In this document: positions 27,339 through 35,483 of the stretch, in pieces
Layout: each line of letters opens with the position of its first letter
Position numbering within the stretch: position 1 is the stretch's first letter
Origin: Sinomonas gamaensis
GTDB lineage: Bacteria > Actinomycetota > Actinomycetes > Actinomycetales > Micrococcaceae
Length of the DNA: 64,000 nucleotides
Assembly (NCBI RefSeq): GCF_005876955.1
Contig: NZ_SSCL01000009.1
Location: 115,671-179,670, forward strand
Reading direction: 5' to 3'
Program-made: the position numbers and the translations under genes
The notes under the pieces: model-generated
Databases searched by the model: none
What the model saw: only the letters and a program-made list of their open reading frames with translations
Told to the model about the DNA's origin: nothing

Positions 27339-29291
27339 ATGACCGCTGCCACGCCCGACCGCATCGCCTTCTGGGAGGACGCCGCGCGGCGGCTCGAGTG
27401 GGCTGAGCCTTGGCATTCGGCACATTCGTGGACGCCTGCGGATCTCGAAAGTGACACTCCGCCCGAGATCCGCTGGTTCGACGGCGGCAAGCTCAACGCC
27501 GCCGTGAACTGCGTTGACCGGCACGTCGCCGCGGGCCGAGGGGAGAAGGTCGCCCTGTACTTCGAGGGCGAGCCGGGCGACCGCCTCGCTGTGACCTACG
27601 CGGACCTCCAGCGCCGAGTCGCCCAGGCCGCCCACGCGCTGGAGGCGCTCGGCGTGCGGAAGGGGGACCGCGTCGTCGTCTATCTCCCGGTGCTCGTCGA
27701 AACGGTGGTGGTCACCCTCGCGTGCGCGCGCATCGGCGCCGTCCATTCGCTTGTGTTCGGCGGCTTCTCTGCTGAGGCACTGCGCTTCCGGGTCGAGGAC
27801 ACCGGCGCCAAGCTCCTCGTCACGACGGACGGCCAGTACCGCCGCGGGAAGGCCGTGCCCGTCAAGGCGAACGCCGATGCAGCGGTGCGCGGAGGCGCTG
27901 CGGCGGGTGACAACGGCATCGAGCACGTCGTGGTGATCCGGCGCACCGGCTCCGACATCGCCTGGACCCCGGGCCGTGACGTGTGGTGGCACGAGCTCGT
28001 CGACGGGCAGCCCGAGACCCACGAACCGGAGGCGTTCGACGCCGAGACGCCGCTCTTCATCATGTACACCTCCGGCACGACGGGGAAGCCGAAGGGCCTC
28101 GTCCACACGACGGGCGGCTACCTCACGCAGGCGTCGTGGAGCCACGAGTTCCTCTTCTCGAACCCGGACCCCGCGCTGCGGGACGCCGATGTGCACTGGT
28201 GCACCGCCGACCTCGCCTGGGTCACGGCCCACACCTACGAGATGTATGGGCCGCTCTCGAACGGCGTCACGCAAGTCATCTTCGAGGGCACGCCCAACAC
28301 CCCGCACCCGGGACGCCACTTCGAGATCATCCAGCGCTACGGCGTGACGAGCTACTACACGGCGCCGACGCTGGTGCGCTCCCTCATGGGCTGGTTCCCC
28401 GACGGCGTGCCCGCCGACTACGACTTCTCCTCCATCCGGGTCCTCGGCACCGTGGGCGAGGCCGTCAATCCGGAGGCGTGGCGCTGGCTGCGCTCGAACC
28501 TGGGGCGCGAGGCGGGCGGCGATGTGCCGGGCGGCGTGCCGATGGTGGACACCTGGTGGCAGTCCGAGACTGGCGCAACCGTGCTATCACCGTGGCCCAC
28601 CGACGCCTCGTTCAAGCCCGGGTGTGCTACGAGGGCTCTGCCCGGGCTCGCCACGGACATCGTGGACGACGACGGCGTCCGCGTCCCGCCGGGCGTCCAG
28701 GGCAACATCGTGGTCACCGAGAGCGGCCCCGCGATGGCGCGCACCGTGTGGGGCAACCCCCGGCGCTACCTCGACTCGTACTGGCGCAAGTACGCGGCGC
28801 AAGGCTGGTTCCTCGCGGGCGACGGCGCGAAGTTCGACGACGACGGCGACACGTGGATCCTCGGGCGCACCGACGACGTGCTCAACGTCTCCGGCCACCG
28901 CATGTCGACGATCGAGATCGAATCGGCGCTCGTCTCGCATCCCTCGGTCGTCGAGGCCGGCGTGTGCCCGGTCGCCGACCCGACGACGGGCCACGCCATC
29001 GCGGCGTTCGTTGTGCTGACCCGCGAGGCGGCCAGCGCCGCGGCCGACGATGCCAAGACCGAAGGGGACAGCGTCGCCAGCGCCCTCCGCGCCCACGTCG
29101 CACGGGAGATCGGTCCGATCGCGAAGCCGCGGGAGATCGTCGTCGTCCCTGATGTTCCCAAGACGCGCTCGGGGAAGATCATGCGGCGGCTGCTCACCCA
29201 GCTTTTCGAAGGCACGCCGCTGGGCGACACCACGAGCCTCCAGAACGAGCCCTGCATCGCGGAGATCGAGAAGGTTCTCGCGGCGCGCTGA
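27339..29291 (+). CDS. acs: Acetyl-CoA synthetase
   Basis: 650 residues, normal length. AMP-forming ligase: P-loop YTSGTTGKPKG (about 243), TWWQSETG, SGHRMSTIEIESAL in the hinge, and the acetylation-site motif TRSGKIMRRLL at the C-terminus. It activates acetate (and perhaps propionate) to the CoA ester. CGGAGGACC lies just before the ATG. Regulatory palindromes stand in its 5' region and a 13-bp-stem terminator follows. Its position beside sulfur-scavenging genes is probably coincidental. Confidence 0.95.
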   Translation: MTAATPDRIAFWEDAARRLEWAEPWHSAHSWTPADLESDTPPEIRWFDGGKLNAAVNCVDRHVAAGRGEKVALYFEGEPGDRLAVTYADLQRRVAQAAHALEALGVRKGDRVVVYLPVLVETVVVTLACARIGAVHSLVFGGFSAEALRFRVEDTGAKLLVTTDGQYRRGKAVPVKANADAAVRGGAAAGDNGIEHVVVIRRTGSDIAWTPGRDVWWHELVDGQPETHEPEAFDAETPLFIMYTSGTTGKPKGLVHTTGGYLTQASWSHEFLFSNPDPALRDADVHWCTADLAWVTAHTYEMYGPLSNGVTQVIFEGTPNTPHPGRHFEIIQRYGVTSYYTAPTLVRSLMGWFPDGVPADYDFSSIRVLGTVGEAVNPEAWRWLRSNLGREAGGDVPGGVPMVDTWWQSETGATVLSPWPTDASFKPGCATRALPGLATDIVDDDGVRVPPGVQGNIVVTESGPAMARTVWGNPRRYLDSYWRKYAAQGWFLAGDGAKFDDDGDTWILGRTDDVLNVSGHRMSTIEIESALVSHPSVVEAGVCPVADPTTGHAIAAFVVLTREAASAAADDAKTEGDSVASALRAHVAREIGPIAKPREIVVVPDVPKTRSGKIMRRLLTQLFEGTPLGDTTSLQNEPCIAEIEKVLAAR

Positions 29292-29299
29292 CCCTCCAA

Positions 29300-29330
29300 A
29301 GGTGACGGCGCAAGCGCTGCGCCGTCACCT
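29300..29330. terminator. Terminator between acs and the convergent small gene
   Basis: 13-bp stem AGGTGACGGCGCA (29300-29312) with 29318-29330 and loop AGCGC, nine bases after the acs stop and before the stop of the convergent gene at 29346; bidirectional in form. It shares the GACGGCGCA arm with the hairpin at 35430. Confidence 0.75.
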
Positions 29331-29345
29331 CCGCAGGGTCCGGGC

Positions 29346-29744
29346 TCAGAAGAGCCGTGCCGGGGAGGCGCCGGAGTGCGCCATCCGCAGGGCGTCGTCG
29401 TCGCGGCGCTCGCGCAGCCGCGCGTCGACGGCCCCTGCCGCCTCGAACGATTCCCGCAGCCACGACCACGCCCGCCCCAGAGCCCGGCGAACGCGGACGA
29501 AGTCCGGCATGCCGATCAGATCGCCGGCGTGGTCAGGGAGCGCCGTGGGCGCGACGAGCGGACGGCTTTCGAGCCGGCGAGGAACGGAGGACGGCGCAAC
29601 CAAGGCGACACCACCGCCGTCGCCATGCGGCTTTCGGGCCAGGCGACGCGGAATCGGACGAAGCGGATGGCGGACGGGAGCAGTCGCTGCGGCCCGTGAT
29701 TCGACGGCGTGAGAGGCGGGAGTGCGGGTGTCTGTGGTGCTCAT
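29346..29744 (-). CDS. Hypothetical protein, Arg/Pro-rich
   Basis: 132 residues without a recognised domain: a disordered Ala/Pro/Arg-rich first half and a helical segment MPDFVRVRRALGRAWSWLRE in the second half. The ATG has CAGACT (29751-29756) ending six bases upstream, a likely leaderless start, which supports it being real. It is divergent from the ArsR-type regulator, with start codons 92 bp apart. Confidence 0.5.
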   Translation of the reverse strand: MSTTDTRTPASHAVESRAAATAPVRHPLRPIPRRLARKPHGDGGGVALVAPSSVPRRLESRPLVAPTALPDHAGDLIGMPDFVRVRRALGRAWSWLRESFEAAGAVDARLRERRDDDALRMAHSGASPARLF

Positions 29745-29836
29745 GTCAGCAGTCTGCGCGCCGGTCGAGAAGGGCGAAACGATTCGGTTCTCCCCGAATC
29801 CTCGACCCGGCGCCGCGCCGTTCTTACGCTGGTTCC

Positions 29837-30826
29837 ATGCTCATCCGACTCACGAGCGAAGACCTCACCCGCGTGCGCTTCGAGGCGTCCCCGATGTGGG
29901 AGACCGTCACGAGCCTGCGCGCCTTGCAGCAGGGTACGCCGCTGCACCGGCCGTGGATCGAGGAGGCGAAGAAGCGCCTGGCAGACTCCACCGAGAGAAA
30001 AGCCAAGGACCACCTCCGGGTCCTCACGACGCTCGTGCAGCCGAAGGGCTTCATCGCCGATTCGCTCACTCCCACACCGACGCGGCAGGACTCATTCCCG
30101 GAGACGCTCGCCGCCGTGGCGGCCGTGCCCGCCGAACTGTGGCGGCGGGACATCGCGTTCCTCGAGAAGCGCGAGCTCCCCGATTACGGGCGACGGGTCA
30201 TCGCTGAGTTCCGCGACGACGTCGACGCCGGCGTCCGCCGCGTGACCGCCGCCCTCGGCTGGTACTGGGCGACCGCCGTCGATCCTTATTGGCCGCGCCT
30301 GCGCTCGGTGCTGCTCGCGGACATCGATTCACGGCTCGAGGACCTCGCGCATTACGGCATCCAGGAAGTCTTCAAGACGCTGCACCCGAGCATCCGGCCC
30401 ACGGAGCAGGGCCTCGAGATCATGCGCGACTGCGAAGCGAGCGACCGCCCCAAGCCCGGGGGCGGCCTCGTCCTGGTCCCGACCGCGTTCGTCTGGCCCT
30501 CCACGCTCGTGCTCCACACGGCGCCCTTCGTGCCGACCATCACGTACGCACCGCGCGGCGTGGGGCGCCTCTGGGAGAAGACGCGGGAGACGCAGGAGAG
30601 CCCCGTTTCCCGGCTTCTCGGGCGGACGCGCGCCCAGATCCTCGCGCAGCTCGACGTCCCGATGACGACGACGCAGCTCGCCTGCGCTCTTGACCTTGCC
30701 GCCGGGACGGTCAGCAGCCATTTGAAGATCCTCGCCGAGTCGGGGCTCACCGAGCCGGTGCGAGCGGGCCGCGAAGTGTTCTACCAGCGTGGCAAGGTGG
30801 GCGAGCAGCTCTTGGCCCGCGCGTGA
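29837..30826 (+). CDS. ArsR-type winged-helix regulator with large N-terminal domain (DUF5937-like)
   Basis: 329 residues from ATG 29837; TACGCT (29825-29830) lies exactly six bases upstream, so the mRNA should be leaderless, and longer frames upstream are not coding. The first ~230 residues form an uncharacterised domain (MLIRLTSEDLTRVRFEASPM). The C-terminal ~80 residues are an ArsR-like HTH: RAQILAQLDVPMTTTQLACALDLAAGTVSSHLKILAESGL and a wing with REVFYQRG. Target unknown; perhaps the divergent small gene. Confidence 0.82.
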   Translation: MLIRLTSEDLTRVRFEASPMWETVTSLRALQQGTPLHRPWIEEAKKRLADSTERKAKDHLRVLTTLVQPKGFIADSLTPTPTRQDSFPETLAAVAAVPAELWRRDIAFLEKRELPDYGRRVIAEFRDDVDAGVRRVTAALGWYWATAVDPYWPRLRSVLLADIDSRLEDLAHYGIQEVFKTLHPSIRPTEQGLEIMRDCEASDRPKPGGGLVLVPTAFVWPSTLVLHTAPFVPTITYAPRGVGRLWEKTRETQESPVSRLLGRTRAQILAQLDVPMTTTQLACALDLAAGTVSSHLKILAESGLTEPVRAGREVFYQRGKVGEQLLARA

Positions 30827-30841
30827 GGTGGAGGACGCGCC

Positions 30842-32062
30842 TCAGCTCACCGCGGCGGCCTTCGCCTCACCGATGCTGTGCAGTGCGACGGGGGAGATTC
30901 CGTTCACGAACCAGTCGCCAAGCCCCCGGGCCTTGAAGACCACCGGGTTGTGCGTGGCCACCGTTCGGGCGTTGCGCCAGTGCCGGTCGAGCGCCTTCCC
31001 GCGAGCTACTGCGGACGCGCCCGCGGTGTCGAAGAGCTGCTGGGCTGCGTCAATCACGAGCTGCGGAACCGCGACCTGGGCGAGGTCGACGGCGACGGCG
31101 CCGCGCGCATAGCGTTCCTCCGGGGTCGCCTGCTCGCCCAAGGCAATGGCGGCGTCAAGCTCGCGCGCGGCCGCGACGACGGCGGACTCGGCAGCGAAGG
31201 ATTTCGCCGCAAGCTGTCCCACAAGCTGGAGGATGAGTGGATCTTCGCGGTAGAGCTGGCCCGAGCCGGTGCTGAACGTCCTCGTGCGGTTGGCGACGAG
31301 CTGGGAGGCGTCGGCCACGACCGCCTTGCCGATACCTGCGAGGACGGTCAGGAGCATGAGCTGCAGGAACGCCGGCTCGTGCGTGGTTGATTCGGTGCGG
31401 GGAACGGTGTCCTCGCCCGGGACCGGCACATCGCGAAAGACGGCGGTACCCGTGCCGGTCATCTGCTGACCGAAACCGTCCCAGTCGTCCTGGATCTCGA
31501 CGCCGGGATGATCTGTGGGCGCGATCGCGTAGAGGCGGCCGGACTCTCCCTCGATCGAGGCCATGACCGCCACGTAATCGGCAAAGATCGTTCCGGTCGT
31601 GTAGTACTTCTCGCCGGTCAGGAGGTAGCCCTCGCCCGCCGCTGGGACCAGGCGCGTCTGGACCGTGCCGAGCGCGTTGCCGCCGCGTTCGGTGGCGGCA
31701 TTGCCGAAGATCGCCCCCTCTACGATGCGGCTGAACCAGCGGGTGCGGAATGCCTCGGGTTGAAGGGACACGGTCTCAACGAACGCGAAGTGCGAGCGCA
31801 GCAGGTGGGCCACCGACGAGTCCGCGGCTGCGAGCTCGATCAGCAGCCGCGCGAGGTCTTCCACGGAAGCCCCGAAGCCCCCGTACTCCACCGGGACGCG
31901 AAGCCGCCCGAACCCAGCGTCTTTGAGCCAACCGACCTGCTCGAAGGGCAGGGTCCGGTTCCGCTCGCGCTCCACAGCGCCCTCTGCAATCCGCGCGAAC
32001 ACCGGCCGAAAGCGCTCCGCGAGCTGGATGTAGGCCTGTTCGTGCCGAGACGAGCCTGTCAT
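30842..32062 (-). CDS. SfnB/DszC-like acyl-CoA-dehydrogenase-fold monooxygenase
   Basis: 406 residues. Acyl-CoA dehydrogenase fold (VPVEYGGFGASVEDLARLLI, GNAATERGGNALGTVQTRL, LTGEKYYTTGTIFADYVAV) without the usual catalytic Glu context. This is as in flavin-dependent DszC/SfnC/SfnB proteins for sulfur acquisition. GGAGGAGGG precedes the ATG. It is divergent from sfnG and shares its upstream region, so a role in oxidising organic sulfur compounds with FMNH2 is inferred. An ordinary acyl-CoA dehydrogenase is less likely given the neighbours. Confidence 0.78.
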   Translation of the reverse strand: MTGSSRHEQAYIQLAERFRPVFARIAEGAVERERNRTLPFEQVGWLKDAGFGRLRVPVEYGGFGASVEDLARLLIELAAADSSVAHLLRSHFAFVETVSLQPEAFRTRWFSRIVEGAIFGNAATERGGNALGTVQTRLVPAAGEGYLLTGEKYYTTGTIFADYVAVMASIEGESGRLYAIAPTDHPGVEIQDDWDGFGQQMTGTGTAVFRDVPVPGEDTVPRTESTTHEPAFLQLMLLTVLAGIGKAVVADASQLVANRTRTFSTGSGQLYREDPLILQLVGQLAAKSFAAESAVVAAARELDAAIALGEQATPEERYARGAVAVDLAQVAVPQLVIDAAQQLFDTAGASAVARGKALDRHWRNARTVATHNPVVFKARGLGDWFVNGISPVALHSIGEAKAAAVS

Positions 32063-32184
32063 GTTCCCTCCTCCTGCCCGCCACCCCCGGGCGCGCCGTC
32101 GAACTATATTCGGCAGGGGTTGCCCGATCGGAGTGTGACGAAATAATTTGCATCGTTACGGTGTGATTCAGCACAATCGCAATG

Positions 32185-32294
32185 ACCCATCCCGAGCGGC
32201 TGAGAGATCTGGATCTGTGACGCCGCAGCAACCCTGGCTCGTCCGCCGACCAAAGCCGGCGACGTCAAAGGTGCTACTGCCAGAAGCGATGGTG
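32185..32294 (+). ncRNA. Predicted SAM-I (S-box) riboswitch upstream of sfnG-metY
   Basis: Outer stem CCATC (32187-32191) with GATGG (32288-32292). Inside are GAGCGGCTGAGAGATCTGG, GACGCCGCAGCAACC and AAGGTGCTACTGCCAGA in the order and wording of S-box leaders (AGaGnGGcnGAGGGA, GCAACC, AAGGUGCuA). It should repress the operon when S-adenosylmethionine is high. A TTGCAT/CACAAT pair around 32146-32175 is a possible promoter. The 3' part before the start codon (32295-32337) would hold the expression platform; AAGGAG at 32325-32330 is the ribosome binding site it could mask. Confidence 0.82.
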
Positions 32295-32337
32295 AGTGTC
32301 CCCCGCTCGCGTCGCGCCCGAGTTAAGGAGCGCAACC

Positions 32338-33522
32338 GTGTCCGATCACGTCATCGATTTCGAGACCCCCCTCAAGTTCGCCTACTGGGTGCCCAACGTC
32401 TCGGGAGGCCTCGTCGTCTCCACGATCGAGCAGCGCACCAACTGGGAGTTCGAGTACAACAAGAAGCTCGCACGCATCGCAGAGAACTCGGGCTTCGAGT
32501 ATGCCCTCTCGCAGACCCGCTACGCTGCGAGCTACGGCGCGGACAAGCAGCACGAGGCCACCTCGTTCTCGCTCGCCCTCCTCGGCGCGACCGAGCGGCT
32601 CAAGGTCATCGCCGCCGTGCACCCGGGCATGTGGCACCCGGGCGTCCTCGCGAAGTTCGTCATCACGGCGGACCACATTTCGAACGGCCGTGCGGCCGTC
32701 AACATCGTCTCGGGCTGGCTCAAGGACGAGTTCGTGAACTTCGGCCTCGAGTGGCTCGAGCACGACGAGCGCTACGTCCGCACCGAGGAGTTCATCAATG
32801 TGCTCCGCGGCCTGTGGACCGAGCAGGGCTACTCGCAGTCCGGCAAGTACTACAACATCAAGGACTTCACGCTGAACCCTGCGCCCGTGAGCGTCGAGGG
32901 CCGACCGCACCCCGAGATCTTCTTCGGCGGCAACTCCACCGCCGCTCAGGCCGCCGCAGGCCGCACCGCCGACTGGTACTTCTCGAACGGTCGCGACATC
33001 GAAGGATTCAAGGCCAACATTGCGGGCGTGCTGGCTGCCGCGAAGGAGGGCCGGAAGGCTCCCCAAGCGCCACGGTTCGGCTTGAACGGCTTCGTCATCG
33101 CCCGCGACACCGAGAAGGAAGCGCACGATACCCTGCGCGAGATCATCGAGAAGGCCCACCGTCCCGCCGTCGAGGGCTTCGCCGCCGCCGTGAAGGAGGC
33201 CGGCCAGTCCACGAAGGACGGCAAGGGCATGTGGGAGGACTCGACGTTCGAGGACCTCGTCCAGTACAACGACGGGTTCCGCACGAAGCTCATCGGCACG
33301 CCGGAGCAGATCGCCGAGCGGATCGTAGAGTACAAGAAGATCGGCGTGAACCTGTTCCTCACGGGCTACCTGCACTTCCAGGAGGAGCTTGCGGCGTTCG
33401 GCCGCGACGTGCTCCCGATCGTGCGCGAGCTCGAGGCGGACCTGGCCCGCAAGAACGGCACGGAGCTCAACACCGAGCTGCTGCCGGTCACCGATCTCGC
33501 CGAAGCGGGGGCGAGCGCCTGA
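32338..33522 (+). CDS. sfnG: FMNH2-dependent dimethylsulfone monooxygenase-type LLM oxygenase
   Basis: 394 residues from GTG 32338 with AAGGAG seven bases upstream. Luciferase-like monooxygenase closely following SfnG: LKFAYWVPNVSGGLVVSTIE, RLKVIAAVHPGMWHPGVLAK, GRAAVNIVSGWLKDEF, LEHDERYVRTEEFI, FEDLVQYNDGF. It would split dimethylsulfone (or a related sulfone/sulfonate) to methanesulfinate using FMNH2 from the flavin reductase. First gene of a three-gene operon behind a SAM-I riboswitch, and overlaps metY by one base (TGATG). Confidence 0.88.
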   Translation: MSDHVIDFETPLKFAYWVPNVSGGLVVSTIEQRTNWEFEYNKKLARIAENSGFEYALSQTRYAASYGADKQHEATSFSLALLGATERLKVIAAVHPGMWHPGVLAKFVITADHISNGRAAVNIVSGWLKDEFVNFGLEWLEHDERYVRTEEFINVLRGLWTEQGYSQSGKYYNIKDFTLNPAPVSVEGRPHPEIFFGGNSTAAQAAAGRTADWYFSNGRDIEGFKANIAGVLAAAKEGRKAPQAPRFGLNGFVIARDTEKEAHDTLREIIEKAHRPAVEGFAAAVKEAGQSTKDGKGMWEDSTFEDLVQYNDGFRTKLIGTPEQIAERIVEYKKIGVNLFLTGYLHFQEELAAFGRDVLPIVRELEADLARKNGTELNTELLPVTDLAEAGASA

Positions 33523-34916
33523 TGGCCGAGCGTCAATTCGGCTTCCGGACCCGCGCTCTGCACGCCGGCGGCACGCCGGACGCCGAGCACGGAGCCCGCG
33601 CCGTCCCGATCTACCAGTCGACGTCGTTCGTCTTCAAGGACACCGACGACGCCGCCAACCTCTTCGCGCTCCAGAAGTACGGCAACATCTACTCCCGCAT
33701 CGGCAACCCGACCGTCGCAGCTTTCGAGGAGCGCATCGCCTCACTCGAGGGCGGCATCGGCGCGGTCGCGACGTCGTCGGGCATGGCCGCCGAGTTCATC
33801 ACGTTCGCCGCGCTCGCCCAAGCGGGCGACCACATCGTCGCGTCCTCGAAGCTGTACGGCGGCACCATCACGCAGCTCGACGTGACGCTGCGCCGCTTCG
33901 GCGTCGAGACGACGTTCGTGGACAGCACCGAGGCAGCTGACTTCAAGGCAGCGCTCCGGGAGAACACGAAGGCGATCTACACCGAGGTCGTCGCCAACCC
34001 CTCCGGCGACATCGCCGACCTTCCCGGGCTGGCCGCCGTCGCACATGAGCACGGAGTCCCGCTCGTCGTCGACTCGACGCTCACCCCGCCGTACCTCCTG
34101 CGGCCCATCGAGCACGGTGCCGACATCGTGATCCACTCGGCGACCAAGTTCATCGGCGGGCACGGCACCACCTTGGGCGGCGTCGTCGTCGAAAGCGGGA
34201 CGTTCAACTGGGGCAACGGCAAGTTCCCCTCGATGACCGAGCCCGTGCCGAGCTACGGCAATGTCTCGTGGTGGGGCAACTTCGGCGAGTACGGCTTCCT
34301 GACGAAGCTCCGTTCGGAGCAGCTGCGCGACATCGGGCCCTCGCTCCCGGCTCAGTCGGCGTTCCAGCTCCTGCAGGGCGTCGAGACGCTCCCGCAGCGC
34401 ATGGACGCCCACCTCGCCAACGCGCAACGCGTCGCGGAATGGCTCGCCGCGGACCCGCGTGTCACCTATGTGAACTACGCCGGGTTGCCTTCGCACCCGC
34501 AGCACGAGCGCGCGAAGGAGCTCCTCCCGCTCGGCGTCGGGTCGGTATTCAGCTTCGGCGTGAAGGGCGGCCGCGAGGCGGGTGCGCGCTTCATCGAGGC
34601 GCTCCAGATCGCAAGCCATCTGGCCAACATCGGCGACGCGCGCACGCTCGTCCTGCACCCGGCGTCGACCACTCACCAGCAGCTCTCCGCGGATCAGCTC
34701 GTCGCTGCCGGCGTCCCGGAGGACCTCATCCGACTGTCGGTCGGGCTTGAGGACGTCGAGGACATCCTCTGGGACCTGGACCAGGCCTTGGAGGCTTCGC
34801 AGCTGGACGACTTGGAGGCGGAGTTCGCCGCCCCGACCTACGACGGCGAGGCCTGCGCTGTGCCTAGTGTCCAAGACCGAAGCGTCGCCGGAGCTTCGAA
34901 GGGAGGCGCAAAGTGA
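33522..34916 (+). CDS. metY: O-acetylhomoserine sulfhydrylase (aminocarboxypropyltransferase)
   Basis: 464 residues from ATG 33522. Cys/Met-metabolism PLP enzyme: FGFRTRALHAGGTPDAEHGA, YGNIYSRIGNPTVAAFEERI, and the Schiff-base lysine in IHSATKFIGGHGTTLGG (about residue 213). The C-terminus has LVLHPASTTHQQLSADQL. It makes homocysteine from O-acetylhomoserine and sulfide, so it fixes sulfur released by the monooxygenases into methionine. The length (longer than cystathionine synthases) fits MetY. Coupled to sfnG and, by GTGA, to the next gene. Confidence 0.93.
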   Translation: MAERQFGFRTRALHAGGTPDAEHGARAVPIYQSTSFVFKDTDDAANLFALQKYGNIYSRIGNPTVAAFEERIASLEGGIGAVATSSGMAAEFITFAALAQAGDHIVASSKLYGGTITQLDVTLRRFGVETTFVDSTEAADFKAALRENTKAIYTEVVANPSGDIADLPGLAAVAHEHGVPLVVDSTLTPPYLLRPIEHGADIVIHSATKFIGGHGTTLGGVVVESGTFNWGNGKFPSMTEPVPSYGNVSWWGNFGEYGFLTKLRSEQLRDIGPSLPAQSAFQLLQGVETLPQRMDAHLANAQRVAEWLAADPRVTYVNYAGLPSHPQHERAKELLPLGVGSVFSFGVKGGREAGARFIEALQIASHLANIGDARTLVLHPASTTHQQLSADQLVAAGVPEDLIRLSVGLEDVEDILWDLDQALEASQLDDLEAEFAAPTYDGEACAVPSVQDRSVAGASKGGAK

Positions 34917-35413
34917 CCACCGCTCTCAGCCAACGCGCCTGGGTAGGCCCCTCGGCTCCGGAGCGCCTCCGGATCCTGCGGGAGACCAAGGTCATTGCGA
35001 TCGTCGGGGCCTCGGACAAGCCGAGCCGCGCGAGCTACTTCGTCGCGACGTACCTGCTCTCGTCGACGAAGTACCGGGTGTACTTCGTGAATCCGGTCGT
35101 GAAGACGATCCTCGGCCAGCCGGTCTACCCCTCGCTCGCGGATCTTCCCGAGACCCCGGACCTCGTCGAGGTGTTCCGCAAGCACGACGACCTCCCCGGC
35201 GTCCTCGAGGAGGCCAAGGCCATCGGCGCGAAGACGATCTGGCTGCAGCTCGGCTCCTGGCACGAAGGGGTTGCGGCGGACGCCGAGGCCGCCGGGATGA
35301 ACGTCGTCATGGACCGCTGCGTCAAGATCGAACACGCCCGCTTCCACGGAGGCCTGCACCTGGCGGGCTTCAACACGGGTGTCATCTCGAGCAAGCGGCA
35401 GGTCCTCGCCTAG
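34913..35413 (+). CDS. CoA-binding (Rossmann) protein of the sulfur operon
   Basis: 166 residues, GTG start overlapping the metY stop by four bases. Typical CoA_binding/YccU domain: KVIAIVGASDKPSRASYFVA, FVNPVVKTILGQPVYPSLAD, TIWLQLGSWHEGVAADAEAAG and MDRCVKIEH. The biochemical role is unknown; genomic pairing with metY suggests help in methionine/CoA metabolism. A second family member lies at 41548. Last gene before the terminator at 35430. Confidence 0.88.
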   Translation: MTTALSQRAWVGPSAPERLRILRETKVIAIVGASDKPSRASYFVATYLLSSTKYRVYFVNPVVKTILGQPVYPSLADLPETPDLVEVFRKHDDLPGVLEEAKAIGAKTIWLQLGSWHEGVAADAEAAGMNVVMDRCVKIEHARFHGGLHLAGFNTGVISSKRQVLA

Positions 35414-35429
35414 CTCGCCGTCTCTCCTG

Positions 35430-35479
35430 TTGCGCCGTCAGCTTTGCAGGGTGCACACCCCGCAAAGCTGACGGCGCAA
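35430..35479. terminator. Bidirectional terminator between sfnG operon and PQQ-like gene
   Basis: 18-bp perfect outer stem TTGCGCCGTCAGCTTTGC (35430-35447) with 35462-35479, plus an inner GGGTG/CACCC. It lies between two convergent genes, 16 bp and 4 bp from their stops. Confidence 0.85.
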
Positions 35480-35483
35480 GGTC

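Noticed and set aside
32296..32337. Longer N-terminus of SfnG starting at 32296
   Set aside because: It would translate through the riboswitch 3' region; GTG 32338 has AAGGAG at seven bases and gives the family start.
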